Assembly: GCA_963732765.1 (NCBI GenBank)
Contig: CAVTAS010000003.1
Span: forward strand, 434,001 to 498,000
Direction: 5' to 3'
Length of the DNA stretch: 64,000 bases
From: JANYHF01 sp963732765
GTDB lineage: Bacteria; Pseudomonadota; Alphaproteobacteria; Rhizobiales; Hyphomicrobiaceae
Positions 8,267 through 16,925 of this stretch are shown one piece after another. Positions within the stretch are counted from its first letter, which is position 1. Each line of letters begins with the position of its first letter. The notes under the pieces are model-generated. The model was not told the origin of the DNA, searched no databases, and saw nothing but the letters and a program-made list of their open reading frames with translations. The translations under genes were made by a program, and so were the position numbers.

Positions 8267-9850
8267 ATGAGCCTCTACCGCTCGTTCGCCACCGTCGGTG
8301 GCCTCACGGCCATCAGCCGCGTGCTGGGCTTCGTGCGCGACCAGCTGATCGCCTATGTGCTGGGCACCGGCGCGGTGGCCGACGCCTTTATTGTCGCCTT
8401 CCGCATTCCCAACCTGTTCCGCCGGCTGTTCGCCGAGGGGGCGTTCAATTCCGCCTTCGTGCCGCTGTTTGCCGAGCGCTTGGAGGGGACCAATCCGGCC
8501 GAAGCCAAGCGCTTCGCGGAGGAAGCGCTGGCGGGCCTGTTCGCGGTGCTGCTGGTGTTCACGGTGATTGCCGAGATCGCCATGCCCTATGTGATGCCGT
8601 TCATCGCGGTCGGCTTTACGGGCGATCAGGCGAAGTTCGATTTGACGGTGCTGCTGACGCGCATCGCTTTTCCCTATCTCATCTGCATGTCGCTGATGGC
8701 GCTCTATGCCGGCGTGCTGAGCGGGCTGCGCCAGTATGCGGCCGCCTCGGCGGCGCAGATCATGCTCAACGTCGTGCTGACGATTGCGATGGGGATTGCC
8801 TATTGGCTGGGCCTGAGCCGCTCGCCGACCGCCGGCATCGTCCTGGCCTGTGCGGTGACGTTGGCGGGCCTCATACAACTGGGCATGCTGGCGCGCGATT
8901 CCTCGCGCCATGGCATGTCGTTGGCGTTGCGCTGGCCGCGCCAGACCGACGGCATGAAACGGCTGGTCACGCTGGGCATTCCGGCGCTGATCGCGGGCGG
9001 CATCACGCAGCTCAATATCGTTGTCGGCACCAACATTGCCTCGCTCCAGGCCGGCGCCAATTCGTTCCTCTACTATGCCGACCGGCTCTATCAGCTGCCG
9101 CTCGGCATCGTCGGCATCGCCATCGGCGTGGTGCTGCTGCCCGATATCGCGCGCAAGCTGAAGGCTGGCGATCTGGTAGCCGTGCATGAGAACCAGAACC
9201 GCTCAATCGAGTTCTCGCTGCTGTTGACGCTACCGGCCGCCGTGGCGTTGGCCGTGGTTCCGCTGCCGATCATCACGGTGCTGTTCGAGCGCGGCGCCTT
9301 CACCGCCGCCAACTCGCCGCCGACGGCCTGGGCGCTGTCGGCCTTTGCTTTCGGCTTGCCGGCGTTCGTGCTCAACAAGGTGCTCTCACCGGCCTATTTC
9401 GCCCGCTCCGACACCCGCACGCCAATGAACTTCGCGCTGGTGAACTTGCTCGTGAATGCGGTGGGATCGGTCGCGCTGTTCTTCATCCTGCAGCATTTCG
9501 GCTTCATGCCGCATGTCGGCATCGCCATCGCGACCACGCTGGCAGCCTGGCTGAATGTCGGCCAGCTGTGGCGCGAGCTTAGCAAGCGCGGCCATTACAT
9601 CGCCGACGTTCAGCTGACGCGCAATCTTCCGCGCATCGCCATCGCCAGCATCATGATGGGTGGAGCCGTTTGGGCGTTGGATCAGTGGCTGGATGAGTTC
9701 TTCCCGAGCAGCAACGGCGTGTTGGTGCAGTTCGGTGCCCTGGCAAGTCTGGTCGCCGGTGGATTGGCGACCTACGCCATCGCCGTCTTTGCTTTGGGCA
9801 TTGCCGATCTGCAGGCGGTTTTGCGCCGGTTGCGGCGACGCCGGACCTAA
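8267..9850 (+). CDS. murJ: Lipid II flippase MurJ
   Basis: A 527-residue, 14-helix MVF (MviN/MurJ) family protein of the inner membrane that flips lipid II to the periplasmic face for peptidoglycan synthesis. It starts with the signature TVGGLTAISRVLGFVRD. It keeps the family segments ADAFIVAFRIPNLFRRLFAEGAF and FLYYADRLYQLPLG (both in the central cavity region), and ends with the basic RRLRRRRT tail. The ATG at 8267 is chosen over longer frames. It is divergent from the podJ-like gene, with a shared 220-base upstream region. Confidence 0.96.
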   Translation: MSLYRSFATVGGLTAISRVLGFVRDQLIAYVLGTGAVADAFIVAFRIPNLFRRLFAEGAFNSAFVPLFAERLEGTNPAEAKRFAEEALAGLFAVLLVFTVIAEIAMPYVMPFIAVGFTGDQAKFDLTVLLTRIAFPYLICMSLMALYAGVLSGLRQYAAASAAQIMLNVVLTIAMGIAYWLGLSRSPTAGIVLACAVTLAGLIQLGMLARDSSRHGMSLALRWPRQTDGMKRLVTLGIPALIAGGITQLNIVVGTNIASLQAGANSFLYYADRLYQLPLGIVGIAIGVVLLPDIARKLKAGDLVAVHENQNRSIEFSLLLTLPAAVALAVVPLPIITVLFERGAFTAANSPPTAWALSAFAFGLPAFVLNKVLSPAYFARSDTRTPMNFALVNLLVNAVGSVALFFILQHFGFMPHVGIAIATTLAAWLNVGQLWRELSKRGHYIADVQLTRNLPRIAIASIMMGGAVWALDQWLDEFFPSSNGVLVQFGALASLVAGGLATYAIAVFALGIADLQAVLRRLRRRRT

Positions 9851-9988
9851 CCTGTGCCACTTCGATCCGCGTGTTGACGAATTTTTCATCTGGGGCGCGG
9901 TACAACACTGTCATCGGCCTGGCCCTTGCGCCATGCGGCCGCCGCCAGTCGCGTATCGCTGAAACAACTTGCAGCCCTGGAGTTACCC

Positions 9989-11026
9989 ATGCGCGATTGG
10001 GCAAGCCCACTCACGTGCGCCGTCATGACCTGCGCGTCGCTGATCGCGATGCCAGTTACCGCCGTGGCCGGCGATCTGCAGTTGCAGCCGGGCATCTTCT
10101 CGGATCCGGAGTACAATCCCCAGGTCACCATGGGGGCGTCGGTCAGCCATGTTTCGGGTGCGGCGCACGAATACGTCTATTCCAAAGATGGCGCCTACAC
10201 GGTGAGCCGCCTCGACTGGCAGATCAAGGACGTCAAGATGTTGAATGCCTCAATCGGCGTTCGCCTGACGCCGTGGGTTTCATTCGAGATTTCGGGCGGC
10301 ACCAAGCTGGACGGTCAGTCCGAGATGGACGACTACGACTGGCTGGTGAAAGGCAGCGACTGGTCGCACTGGTCGAACAGTCCGCAGACTGTCATCAATG
10401 ACGCCAATCGCGTCGATGTGTCGGGCAATCTGTCGTTGTTCCGTCACCCCAATTTCAGCCTGGATGCGATCGGCGGCGTGCGCTGGAACCAGTGGACCTT
10501 CGAGTCCTACGGCGGCAAGTACAACTACACGTCGGACCCCAGCGACCCGTCCACGTTTCGCGACTCGTTCGGCGACTTGCCGAGCGACCAGCCCGGCATC
10601 TCCTACAAGCAGAATCTGGTCACGCCCTATCTCGGCTTGCAGCTGAACCTCATGTTCGAGCGCTTCGATTTGTCGGCCAGTGTCGCGGCCTCGCCGTTCG
10701 TATCTGCGGACAACTACGATCAGCATTTCCTGCGCGGTCTGCAGTTCCACGACTCGTTCCACAACGGCAACTACGTCGACTACAAGTTCGGCGGGGCCTG
10801 GCGCTACAGCGATAAGCTGAGCATTACCGGCAGCTGGGAACGCGAGACCTACTCGCTCACCAAGGGTTCGACGACCGTCAACGCCATTGCTTATGACGCC
10901 AACGGCGATCCTGCACTGGTCAACGGTTCCGGCGGTCCGCTGATTCAGAAAGAGCCCGGCAAGAGCGCCGGCTTCGACAACACCACCGACCGCTTCAGCG
11001 TCGGTCTGGTTTACAGCCTCTACTAG
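9989..11026 (+). CDS. Omptin family outer-membrane aspartyl protease
   Basis: A 345-residue secreted protein with a signal peptide (about 1-27, cut after AVA) and a beta-barrel ending in Tyr. It aligns with omptins (OmpT/Pla, MEROPS A26) at the catalytic sites. MDDYDW matches OmpT MVDQDW and gives the Asp pair at residues 115 and 117. YDQHF gives the Asp-His pair at 244 and 246. The flanking SRLDW strand and the C-terminal GLVYSLY also fit. Omptins cut between basic residues and usually need lipopolysaccharide. They are best known from Gammaproteobacteria. The gene is monocistronic, 138 bases after murJ. Confidence 0.82.
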   Translation: MRDWASPLTCAVMTCASLIAMPVTAVAGDLQLQPGIFSDPEYNPQVTMGASVSHVSGAAHEYVYSKDGAYTVSRLDWQIKDVKMLNASIGVRLTPWVSFEISGGTKLDGQSEMDDYDWLVKGSDWSHWSNSPQTVINDANRVDVSGNLSLFRHPNFSLDAIGGVRWNQWTFESYGGKYNYTSDPSDPSTFRDSFGDLPSDQPGISYKQNLVTPYLGLQLNLMFERFDLSASVAASPFVSADNYDQHFLRGLQFHDSFHNGNYVDYKFGGAWRYSDKLSITGSWERETYSLTKGSTTVNAIAYDANGDPALVNGSGGPLIQKEPGKSAGFDNTTDRFSVGLVYSLY

Positions 11027-11060
11027 TGTTCTGGCACACACAAAAGGTACCTGAAGCCTC

Positions 11061-11208
11061 GTCATCCCCGCGCAGGCGGGGATCCAGCCAAGCCTGAGGT
11101 GTGCTCGCTTGCCAACCTGGAAACGCTCGCAAAGTCACCAGCCAGTGCGGCATTGAGGCTGCGCCACACTCTGGCATGCATGGATCCCCGCCTTCGCGGG
11201 GATGACGA
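11061..11208. repeat. Pair of inverted GTCATCCCCGCG palindromic repeats
   Basis: Two hairpin-forming units in opposite orientation at 11061-11089 and 11181-11208 (core GTCATCCCCGCGnAGGCGGGGA). They flank about 90 bases with no gene in the space between the omptin gene and trpS. The same core with a CCGG variant recurs near 49.6 and 50.1 kb. This is a dispersed intergenic repeat, common in high-GC alphaproteobacteria. Confidence 0.75.
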
Positions 11209-11305
11209 ATTGGCCGGGTACTAGACGATAGCGCCTGTACACCAGACGCCGCTTGCGTCCGTCCGCCACGATGAGCGATAACGCGCGCTCATCGTGGGGA
11301 CCCCA

Positions 11306-12337
11306 ATGACCACCAAAACTCGCGTCTTTTCTGGCGTGCAGCCAACCGGCAATCTGCATCTCGGCAACTATCTCGGCGCCATCACCAAGTTTGTGGCGCT
11401 GCAGCATGAGCACGAGAGCCTGTATTGCGTTGTCGACCTGCACGCCATCACGGTGTGGCAGGAGCCGGCCGAACTCACGCGCAATACGCGCGAAGTGACG
11501 GCGGCTTTCATTGCCTCCGGTCTCGATCCGAAAAAGAGCATTCTGTTCAATCAGAGCCAGGTGCACGAGCATTCCGAGCTGGCCTGGATTTTCAATTGCG
11601 TCGCCCGCCTTGGCTGGCTGAACCGCATGACGCAGTTCAAGGAAAAGGCTGGCAAGGACAAGGAAGCTGCCTCGGTCGGGCTCTACTCGTACCCCAGCTT
11701 GATGGCGGCCGACATTCTGGTCTACCGGGCGACCCACGTGCCCGTGGGCGAGGATCAGAAACAGCATCTGGAGCTGGCGCGCGATATCGCGCAGAAGTTC
11801 AACAACGACTTCCGCAGCCAGATCGAACGCCTTGGCCACTACGATGGCTTTTTTCCGCAGCCCGAACCGCTGATCCAGGGTCCGGCGACGCGCGTCATGA
11901 GCTTGCGCGACGGCTCAAAGAAAATGTCCAAGTCGGATCCGTCCGATCTCTCGCGCATCAATCTGGCCGACGATGCCGACACCATCGCCAAGAAGTTCCA
12001 GAAGGCCAAGACCGATACCGAGCCGCTGCCCTCTGAGGAAGCAGGCATGGCGGGCCGGCCGGAGCTGGAAAACCTGGTCGGCATCTTTGCTGCCCTGACC
12101 GACCGCACGCCCGCGAGCATCCTGGCCGATTTCGGCGGCAGGCAGTTCTCCGATTTCAAGCGCGCGCTGGTCGAAGCGTCGGTGGAGAGACTGTCTCCCA
12201 TTGGCGATGGCATTCGCCGCCTGATGAACGACCCCGCCGAGATCGACAGCACCCTGCGCAGCGGCGCCGAGCGTGCCCGCGCGTTGGCTGGCCCCATTCT
12301 CGGGCAAGTCAAAGACATCGTCGGTTTTATCCGTTAA
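11306..12337 (+). CDS. trpS: Tryptophan--tRNA ligase
   Basis: A 343-residue class Ic aminoacyl-tRNA synthetase that charges tRNA-Trp. The N-terminal Rossmann fold carries FSGVQPTGNLHLGNYLGA (HIGH-type motif as HLGN). The second ATP site is the KMSKS motif seen in DGSKKMSKSDPSD. The length is normal for bacterial TrpRS. The start ATG at 11306 is preferred to an in-frame start four codons upstream. It follows murJ in the same orientation with the omptin gene in between; murJ-trpS-universal stress order is common in this bacterial class. Confidence 0.96.
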   Translation: MTTKTRVFSGVQPTGNLHLGNYLGAITKFVALQHEHESLYCVVDLHAITVWQEPAELTRNTREVTAAFIASGLDPKKSILFNQSQVHEHSELAWIFNCVARLGWLNRMTQFKEKAGKDKEAASVGLYSYPSLMAADILVYRATHVPVGEDQKQHLELARDIAQKFNNDFRSQIERLGHYDGFFPQPEPLIQGPATRVMSLRDGSKKMSKSDPSDLSRINLADDADTIAKKFQKAKTDTEPLPSEEAGMAGRPELENLVGIFAALTDRTPASILADFGGRQFSDFKRALVEASVERLSPIGDGIRRLMNDPAEIDSTLRSGAERARALAGPILGQVKDIVGFIR

Positions 12338-12350
12338 TGTACGTGGAATT

Positions 12351-12382
12351 GCCCTCTCCCCCACCCCTCGTGGAGGAGAGGG
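12351..12382. repeat. CTCTCCC palindrome between trpS and the stress gene
   Basis: An inverted repeat (CCCTCTCCCC...GAGGAGAGGG) in the 67 bases between trpS and the universal stress gene. It could end trpS transcription, but it also matches one arm of the composite CTCTCCC repeat seen at 18.7, 28.6 and 56.4 kb. Confidence 0.5.
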
Positions 12383-12404
12383 AGTCTTGGAGTCCTCAAC
12401 GACC

Positions 12405-12914
12405 ATGACCGAACGCCTCAAGCGCAGTGTGTTTGCCGAAGGGCACCGCCGCAAGTTCCTGGTAGTGGTGGACGAGACGCCCGAAGTGGAAAGCGCCCTC
12501 GCTTTCGCGGCCAATCGGGTGCGCCGCTCGGGCGGCTCTATCAGTCTGCTCTACGTCATCGAGCCGCCGGATTTCCAGGACTGGCTGGGTGTCAAGGATG
12601 TCTACCTGGAAGAGCAGCACACCAAAGCCAAGGCCGTGTTCCGGTTATTCAGGCGCAAGCTGAAGGGTTATGGCTGCGAAGATACGCAAGCCGAGGACAT
12701 CGTGCGCGAGGGCAAGAAACCCGAGCAGATCCTCACGCTGATCATGGAAGATCCCGATATCGCCGTGCTGGTGCTTGGCGCATCCACCGATCCCAAGGGA
12801 CCGGGACCGCTGGTGACCTCGCTGGCCACCGGCAAATCGGCCGGTACCTTTCCCGTGCCGATCACGATTGTGCCCGGGCACCTTTCTCCCGAGGAGATCG
12901 AAGGAATTGCTTGA
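12405..12914 (+). CDS. Universal stress protein (UspA) family
   Basis: A 169-residue single-domain cytoplasmic UspA-fold protein. The first strand is KFLVVVDETPEVESAL and a middle segment is ISLLYVIEPP. The C-terminal part IAVLVLGASTDPKGPGPL resembles the ATP-loop region, but the classical G-2x-G-9x-G(S/T) is modified, so nucleotide binding is uncertain. It is downstream of trpS on the same strand. Its last 53 bases overlap the convergent GGDEF-EAL gene. Confidence 0.88.
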   Translation: MTERLKRSVFAEGHRRKFLVVVDETPEVESALAFAANRVRRSGGSISLLYVIEPPDFQDWLGVKDVYLEEQHTKAKAVFRLFRRKLKGYGCEDTQAEDIVREGKKPEQILTLIMEDPDIAVLVLGASTDPKGPGPLVTSLATGKSAGTFPVPITIVPGHLSPEEIEGIA

Positions 12915-14595
12915 TCGGCACCACCGCGCCGGTCTCGGCTTGCCCTGACCAGGGCGCCAGTTCCAGGTCCGGATTGGAGGCCAGCTTCTTTGCGTCTTCG
13001 GCCGACACGGCGGCGCCAAAGTACCATCCCTGGCCGACCGTGCAGCCGGCATCGATCAGCATCTGGCACTGCTGCAGCGTCTCGGCGCCTTCGCCGGTCA
13101 CGCCCAAGTTGAGATTGCGGCACATGCCGACGATCGCTCCCATCACTTTGGCAACGTCGTGCGGACCTTTCTCGAGATTTAGGAATGCGCGATCGATCTT
13201 GACGCGGTCGAATGGCATCGAGGCCAGTTGCGTCAGTGAGGAATAGCCCGCGCCGAAGTCGTCCAAGCAGATCGTGACGCCAGCCGTTTTCAGGTCCGCA
13301 AGCACGGCGCGCGCGCCTTCGATATCGCACACGAGTGCGCTTTCCGTGATTTCAACTTCCAGCCGGTGCGGCGCGAAATCGGCGCTTGTGAGCATGGCCA
13401 GCAATTTGACGGCCAGCCCCCGATCACTGAGCTGGACCGGCGAGAGGTTGACCGAAAGCGAAGGCTTGCCGTCCCAGTCGCGCATCAGGCGGCAGGCTTG
13501 CGTGAGGATGCTTTCGGTGAGGTCGCCGATCATGCGGCGCTCTTCGGCAATCGGAATGAATTTGTCGGGCGGTATAAAGCCCCGCGTTGCGTGCGGCCAA
13601 CGCGCCAGGGCCTCGAAACCGGTGACGTGTCCGGTGCGCAGGTCGATCAACGGCTGGAAAAACGGCACCACGCCCTGCGCGACAATAGCCTTGCGCAAAT
13701 CGGACTCGATGGCCGCGCGCTCGCGGATTGCCGCGTCCATGGCCGTATCGAACAGCCGCGTCCGGCCGCGCTCGCCTTGCTTGGCGGCGTTGAGCGCGAT
13801 ATCGGCGCGCTGCATCAAGGTCGCGACGTCGCCGGCATCGTTCGGGAAGGTGGCGATGCCGGTGGTAACGCCGACATCGATATCGATCGCACCGATGCGG
13901 ATGGGTTGCGCCAGGCTTTCGGCAATGCGCGCCGCCGCCGACACGGCCATCTGCTGATTGTCGCGGGTGTGAGCGATGACAACGGCGAACTCGTCGCCTC
14001 CCAGCCGCGCCACGAACTCGGCCGAACGCACGTGGGCGCGCAACCGATTGGCGATATCCTGCAGCACACGGTCGCCGGCAAGCAGTCCGTGAACATCATT
14101 GATCGGCTTGAAACGATCGAGATCCAACAGCAGCAGCGAAACGCTCATGCCGGTGCGCTCGGCCTGGGCTACGGCCCGCGTCAGCTCGGCCGACAGGGCG
14201 CGGCGGTTGGGCAATCGCGTGAGCATGTCCTCGCCCGCCAGGGTGGTGGCCCGGGCCTCGGCGGCAACCCGGATCTTCACCTCGTGCGAGAGCTCGATCC
14301 AGCGGCGCAGTGCGAAAATCCCGAATGCCGCCGAAACCACCGCTCCCGCCAGGATGATGGCGTTACGCTTGTCATCGGTTTCGTGTTCGAAGTTGGCAAA
14401 GATCCAGGCGCCCATGTGGAACTGCCGGATGGCGAGAAAGCCGAGCGTGATGACCAGCGCGGTGACGAACGCTTCGCCCTGGGCGCGCGTGTAGCGCTTG
14501 ATCAGCCGCTGCATTCGCCGGCGGAAGGTGTCAATCGCTTCGAACAACGACGATGCAAATGATTTGGAGGGCGATGCCGACACGAAATCTGACAT
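12862..14595 (-). CDS. Membrane-bound GGDEF-EAL cyclic-di-GMP protein
   Basis: A protein of about 577 residues with two N-terminal transmembrane helices, then a GGDEF domain with an intact active-site loop (ARLGGDEFAVV, near residue 198). An EAL domain follows with the signature GFEALARW (near 328) and metal-site segments ITESALVCD and DDFGAGYSSLTQL. Both diguanylate cyclase and phosphodiesterase motifs look complete, so either or both activities are possible. There is no clear Shine-Dalgarno. A GTG at 14658 would add 21 residues; the ATG is a choice. The 3' end overlaps the universal stress gene by 53 bases on the opposite strand. Confidence 0.88.
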   Translation of the reverse strand: MSDFVSASPSKSFASSLFEAIDTFRRRMQRLIKRYTRAQGEAFVTALVITLGFLAIRQFHMGAWIFANFEHETDDKRNAIILAGAVVSAAFGIFALRRWIELSHEVKIRVAAEARATTLAGEDMLTRLPNRRALSAELTRAVAQAERTGMSVSLLLLDLDRFKPINDVHGLLAGDRVLQDIANRLRAHVRSAEFVARLGGDEFAVVIAHTRDNQQMAVSAAARIAESLAQPIRIGAIDIDVGVTTGIATFPNDAGDVATLMQRADIALNAAKQGERGRTRLFDTAMDAAIRERAAIESDLRKAIVAQGVVPFFQPLIDLRTGHVTGFEALARWPHATRGFIPPDKFIPIAEERRMIGDLTESILTQACRLMRDWDGKPSLSVNLSPVQLSDRGLAVKLLAMLTSADFAPHRLEVEITESALVCDIEGARAVLADLKTAGVTICLDDFGAGYSSLTQLASMPFDRVKIDRAFLNLEKGPHDVAKVMGAIVGMCRNLNLGVTGEGAETLQQCQMLIDAGCTVGQGWYFGAAVSAEDAKKLASNPDLELAPWSGQAETGAVVPIKQFLRSPREKGARAQS

Positions 14596-14809
14596 GAAAC
14601 GCAACAGTCTTACAGGGATACCCGGCTGTTGGCCGGACAAGTTCTTGGCTGCCTTCACCCTACGATGCTCGCGCTAAGATTGTGCTAAGCGTGAGCACCA
14701 ACCCAACTAGCGAAATCCCGTATGTACGAGTTGGACGTGCGCAACCCTTGCAGGAGCGCCTGCCACTGACTATTTGTTGGCTGCAACCCAACGTCGCAAC
14801 GAGGCTCCG

Positions 14810-15226
14810 ATGCCCACACAACGCTGGCAGGACGGCGCGCCGCCGCTTGAGGGCGAGGTTCTTCCGCCCGAAGTGGAAGCCGAGCGCGAGGAGTTCGTGC
14901 GCACCTCGTTCTGGGACAAGCTGAAGGCCGTGGTGCCGAAGATCCCGTTCGCGGAGTCAGCGGTCGCCGCGTTCTATTGCGCGACTGATCCCGCGACCCC
15001 AACGCGCGTCAAGCTGACCTTGATGGGCGCACTGGCCTATTTCATTCTGCCAATCGACGTCGTGCCGGACATTCTACCGCTGATCGGCTTCGGCGATGAT
15101 GCGGCTGTTCTGGCCCTCGCGATCAAGATGGTTGGCGACCAGATCAAGCCCGAGCACCGCGAGCGCGCTCGCGAAACGCTGGCCAACCTGGCGCAGCCCA
15201 AGGTTTCGGCGCGCAACGCCGGATAA
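14810..15226 (+). CDS. YkvA family (DUF1232) membrane protein
   Basis: A 138-residue protein with the DUF1232 core in its second half: ATPTRVKLTLMGALAYFILPIDVVPDILPLIGFGDDAAVLALA. This holds the family's P-x-D-x-(I/V)-P-D motif within a hydrophobic hairpin. The N-terminal 60 residues are charged. The ATG at 14810 has a GAGG ribosome-binding site 7 bases upstream. It is divergent from the GGDEF-EAL gene. The family's function is not established. Confidence 0.82.
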   Translation: MPTQRWQDGAPPLEGEVLPPEVEAEREEFVRTSFWDKLKAVVPKIPFAESAVAAFYCATDPATPTRVKLTLMGALAYFILPIDVVPDILPLIGFGDDAAVLALAIKMVGDQIKPEHRERARETLANLAQPKVSARNAG

Positions 15227-15297
15227 CCCCGGGGCTGGACAGTGGCGGGGGAGGGGCTATTGATACTCTCCCGACCCAACCGGACCTGTCCCATCTC

Positions 15298-15852
15298 ATG
15301 CGCGGCTATTTTGGCATCGGCGCCGAAAAGATCTCCAAGCCGATGAATGTCGGCAACCTCGTGCGCTCCTCGCACGCCTTTGGCGCGAGCTTCTTTTTTA
15401 CGGTCGGGGCGCAGTATCGGGCTGCGGAGGCGCGCTCGGACACGTCCAAGGCGCCGGATCATATGCCGATCTACAGTTGGCCGACGATCGAGGCCATGGT
15501 GCTGCCGCAGGGCTGCGCGCTGGTTGGCATCGAACTCACCGATGATGCCATTGAGCTGCCAAGTTTCGGCCATCCACTGCGCGCCGCCTATATTCTGGGC
15601 CCCGAGCGCGGCTCGCTATCGCCTGCCATGCAGGCGCGCTGCCGCTACATCATCAAAATCCCGACGTCATTTTGCATCAATGTCGCCATGGCTGGCGCGA
15701 TTGTGATGTATGATCGGGTCAAGACTTTGGGCCGTTATGCCCCGCGCCCGGTGGGCGAAGGTGCGCCAACCGAGGCCATTGCGGTGCATGAGCAGGGTGC
15801 GCCGATTTCGCGTTTGGCCGCGCGGCTGGTCGCAGACGGGGTAGACGGGTGA
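15298..15852 (+). CDS. TrmH/SpoU family RNA methyltransferase
   Basis: A 184-residue SPOUT-class methyltransferase with no N-terminal extension. The three TrmH motifs are present: motif 1 MNVGNLVRSSHAFGA (with the catalytic Arg), motif 2 AYILGPERGSLS and motif 3 IPTSFCINVAMAGAIVMYD, which form the trefoil-knot SAM site. The likely reaction is 2'-O-methylation of tRNA or rRNA; the target nucleotide is not predictable here. It is followed after 13 bases by the IalB gene. Confidence 0.88.
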   Translation: MRGYFGIGAEKISKPMNVGNLVRSSHAFGASFFFTVGAQYRAAEARSDTSKAPDHMPIYSWPTIEAMVLPQGCALVGIELTDDAIELPSFGHPLRAAYILGPERGSLSPAMQARCRYIIKIPTSFCINVAMAGAIVMYDRVKTLGRYAPRPVGEGAPTEAIAVHEQGAPISRLAARLVADGVDG

Positions 15853-15865
15853 GGGAGGGGTGGCA

Positions 15866-16906
15866 ATGCTCAAGACCTTAAGTCGCGCGCGTTGGCTGAC
15901 GCTTGTGCTGGCCGCTGTCGTCGCGGTTTCGGCCGTGGCGAGCGTGCCGTACGTCGTCGAGGCCGCAACGCAAGCCAAGAAGAAGAGTCAATTCCAAGCC
16001 GGCGTTGTGCGCAAAGTCGCTCCGCGCCGGCGCTATGTGCCGGGCGGACAGGCCTTCACGGCAAAATCGCCGGTCGTTGCCAAAAAATCCGTCGTTGCCA
16101 AAAAATCCGCGGCTGCCAAAAAGCCGATTGTAAAGGCGAGACCGCCGGCTCGTTCGGCCGTTGCACCCAGGGCTGTCGCCAAGGTGGCGCCGCGACCCGT
16201 GGTCCGGCCGCCGACCGCGCAACAAATTTTGGCCGCGCGCCTTCGGGCCCTTCCAAAAACCGCGTTCCGTGCCCCACAGCCGCGGCCGCCCAAGCCTCCG
16301 GTCGCTCGGGCGCCTGTCCGGGTCGCACTGGTACGTCCCGCGCCGCTCAAGCTCAGATCCGCTGCGCCCGTTGCCAAGCCGGCATCGCTGACTCCAGCGC
16401 TTAGCCCGCCAAACCTGGTTGAGACCCGGCCTAACGGTCCCGTCCTGGTGTCGCAAAAGGGCGACTGGTCGATGTTCCGTGCCGTGGAGGGCGACAACCG
16501 CACCTGCTTTGCCAGCACCCGTCCCAAGGACTCCGCCCCGCGGTTAGCCGACCGCAAGCCGGTCTATTTGTATCTGACAACCTATGAACCCGCTGATGTC
16601 CGCAACGAAGTGACCATCAAGCTCGGCATGCCGGTGGCGGCCGACGCCAGCGTGGTGGCAGTGATTGACGGCCGCAACTACCGCCTCGCGGCGTCCGGCG
16701 AGACGGCCTATCCCAAGGATCCGAGCGGCCAGAAAGCCATGCTGGAAGGTATGCGTCGCGGCAACTCGCTCACCTTAAAAGTCGGCAAGTCCGATCCGAC
16801 GGTGGGCGGCGAGGTCGTCATGACCAACTCGTTCTCCCTGCTCGGTTTGGCGGCTGTCCTGAAAGTGTCGGACGAGGCCTGCGCCCGTCAAGCTGGGCGC
16901 AGATGA
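15866..16906 (+). CDS. Invasion-associated locus B (IalB) family protein with basic Ala/Lys/Pro linker
   Basis: A 346-residue exported protein. A signal sequence (about 1-35) is followed by a very basic low-complexity stretch (about 40-180) with repeated AKKS units and proline-rich arms. The C-terminal half is an IalB domain: SQKGDWSMFRAVEGDNRTCFA, then YLYLTTYEP and EVVMTNSFSLLGL. IalB is needed for erythrocyte entry in Bartonella, but homologues are widespread in Hyphomicrobiales without that role. The linker may span or bind the cell wall (inference). The ATG at 15866 has a strong GAGGGAGGGG site upstream; an in-frame GTG at 15860 is less likely. Confidence 0.8.
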   Translation: MLKTLSRARWLTLVLAAVVAVSAVASVPYVVEAATQAKKKSQFQAGVVRKVAPRRRYVPGGQAFTAKSPVVAKKSVVAKKSAAAKKPIVKARPPARSAVAPRAVAKVAPRPVVRPPTAQQILAARLRALPKTAFRAPQPRPPKPPVARAPVRVALVRPAPLKLRSAAPVAKPASLTPALSPPNLVETRPNGPVLVSQKGDWSMFRAVEGDNRTCFASTRPKDSAPRLADRKPVYLYLTTYEPADVRNEVTIKLGMPVAADASVVAVIDGRNYRLAASGETAYPKDPSGQKAMLEGMRRGNSLTLKVGKSDPTVGGEVVMTNSFSLLGLAAVLKVSDEACARQAGRR

Positions 16907-16925
16907 CGGGTGCGACCGCTGCGGA

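Noticed and set aside
11061..11208. A CRISPR array or attachment sites at the paired palindromes
   Set aside because: Only two units in opposite orientation, with no regular spacers; the same unit is dispersed elsewhere.
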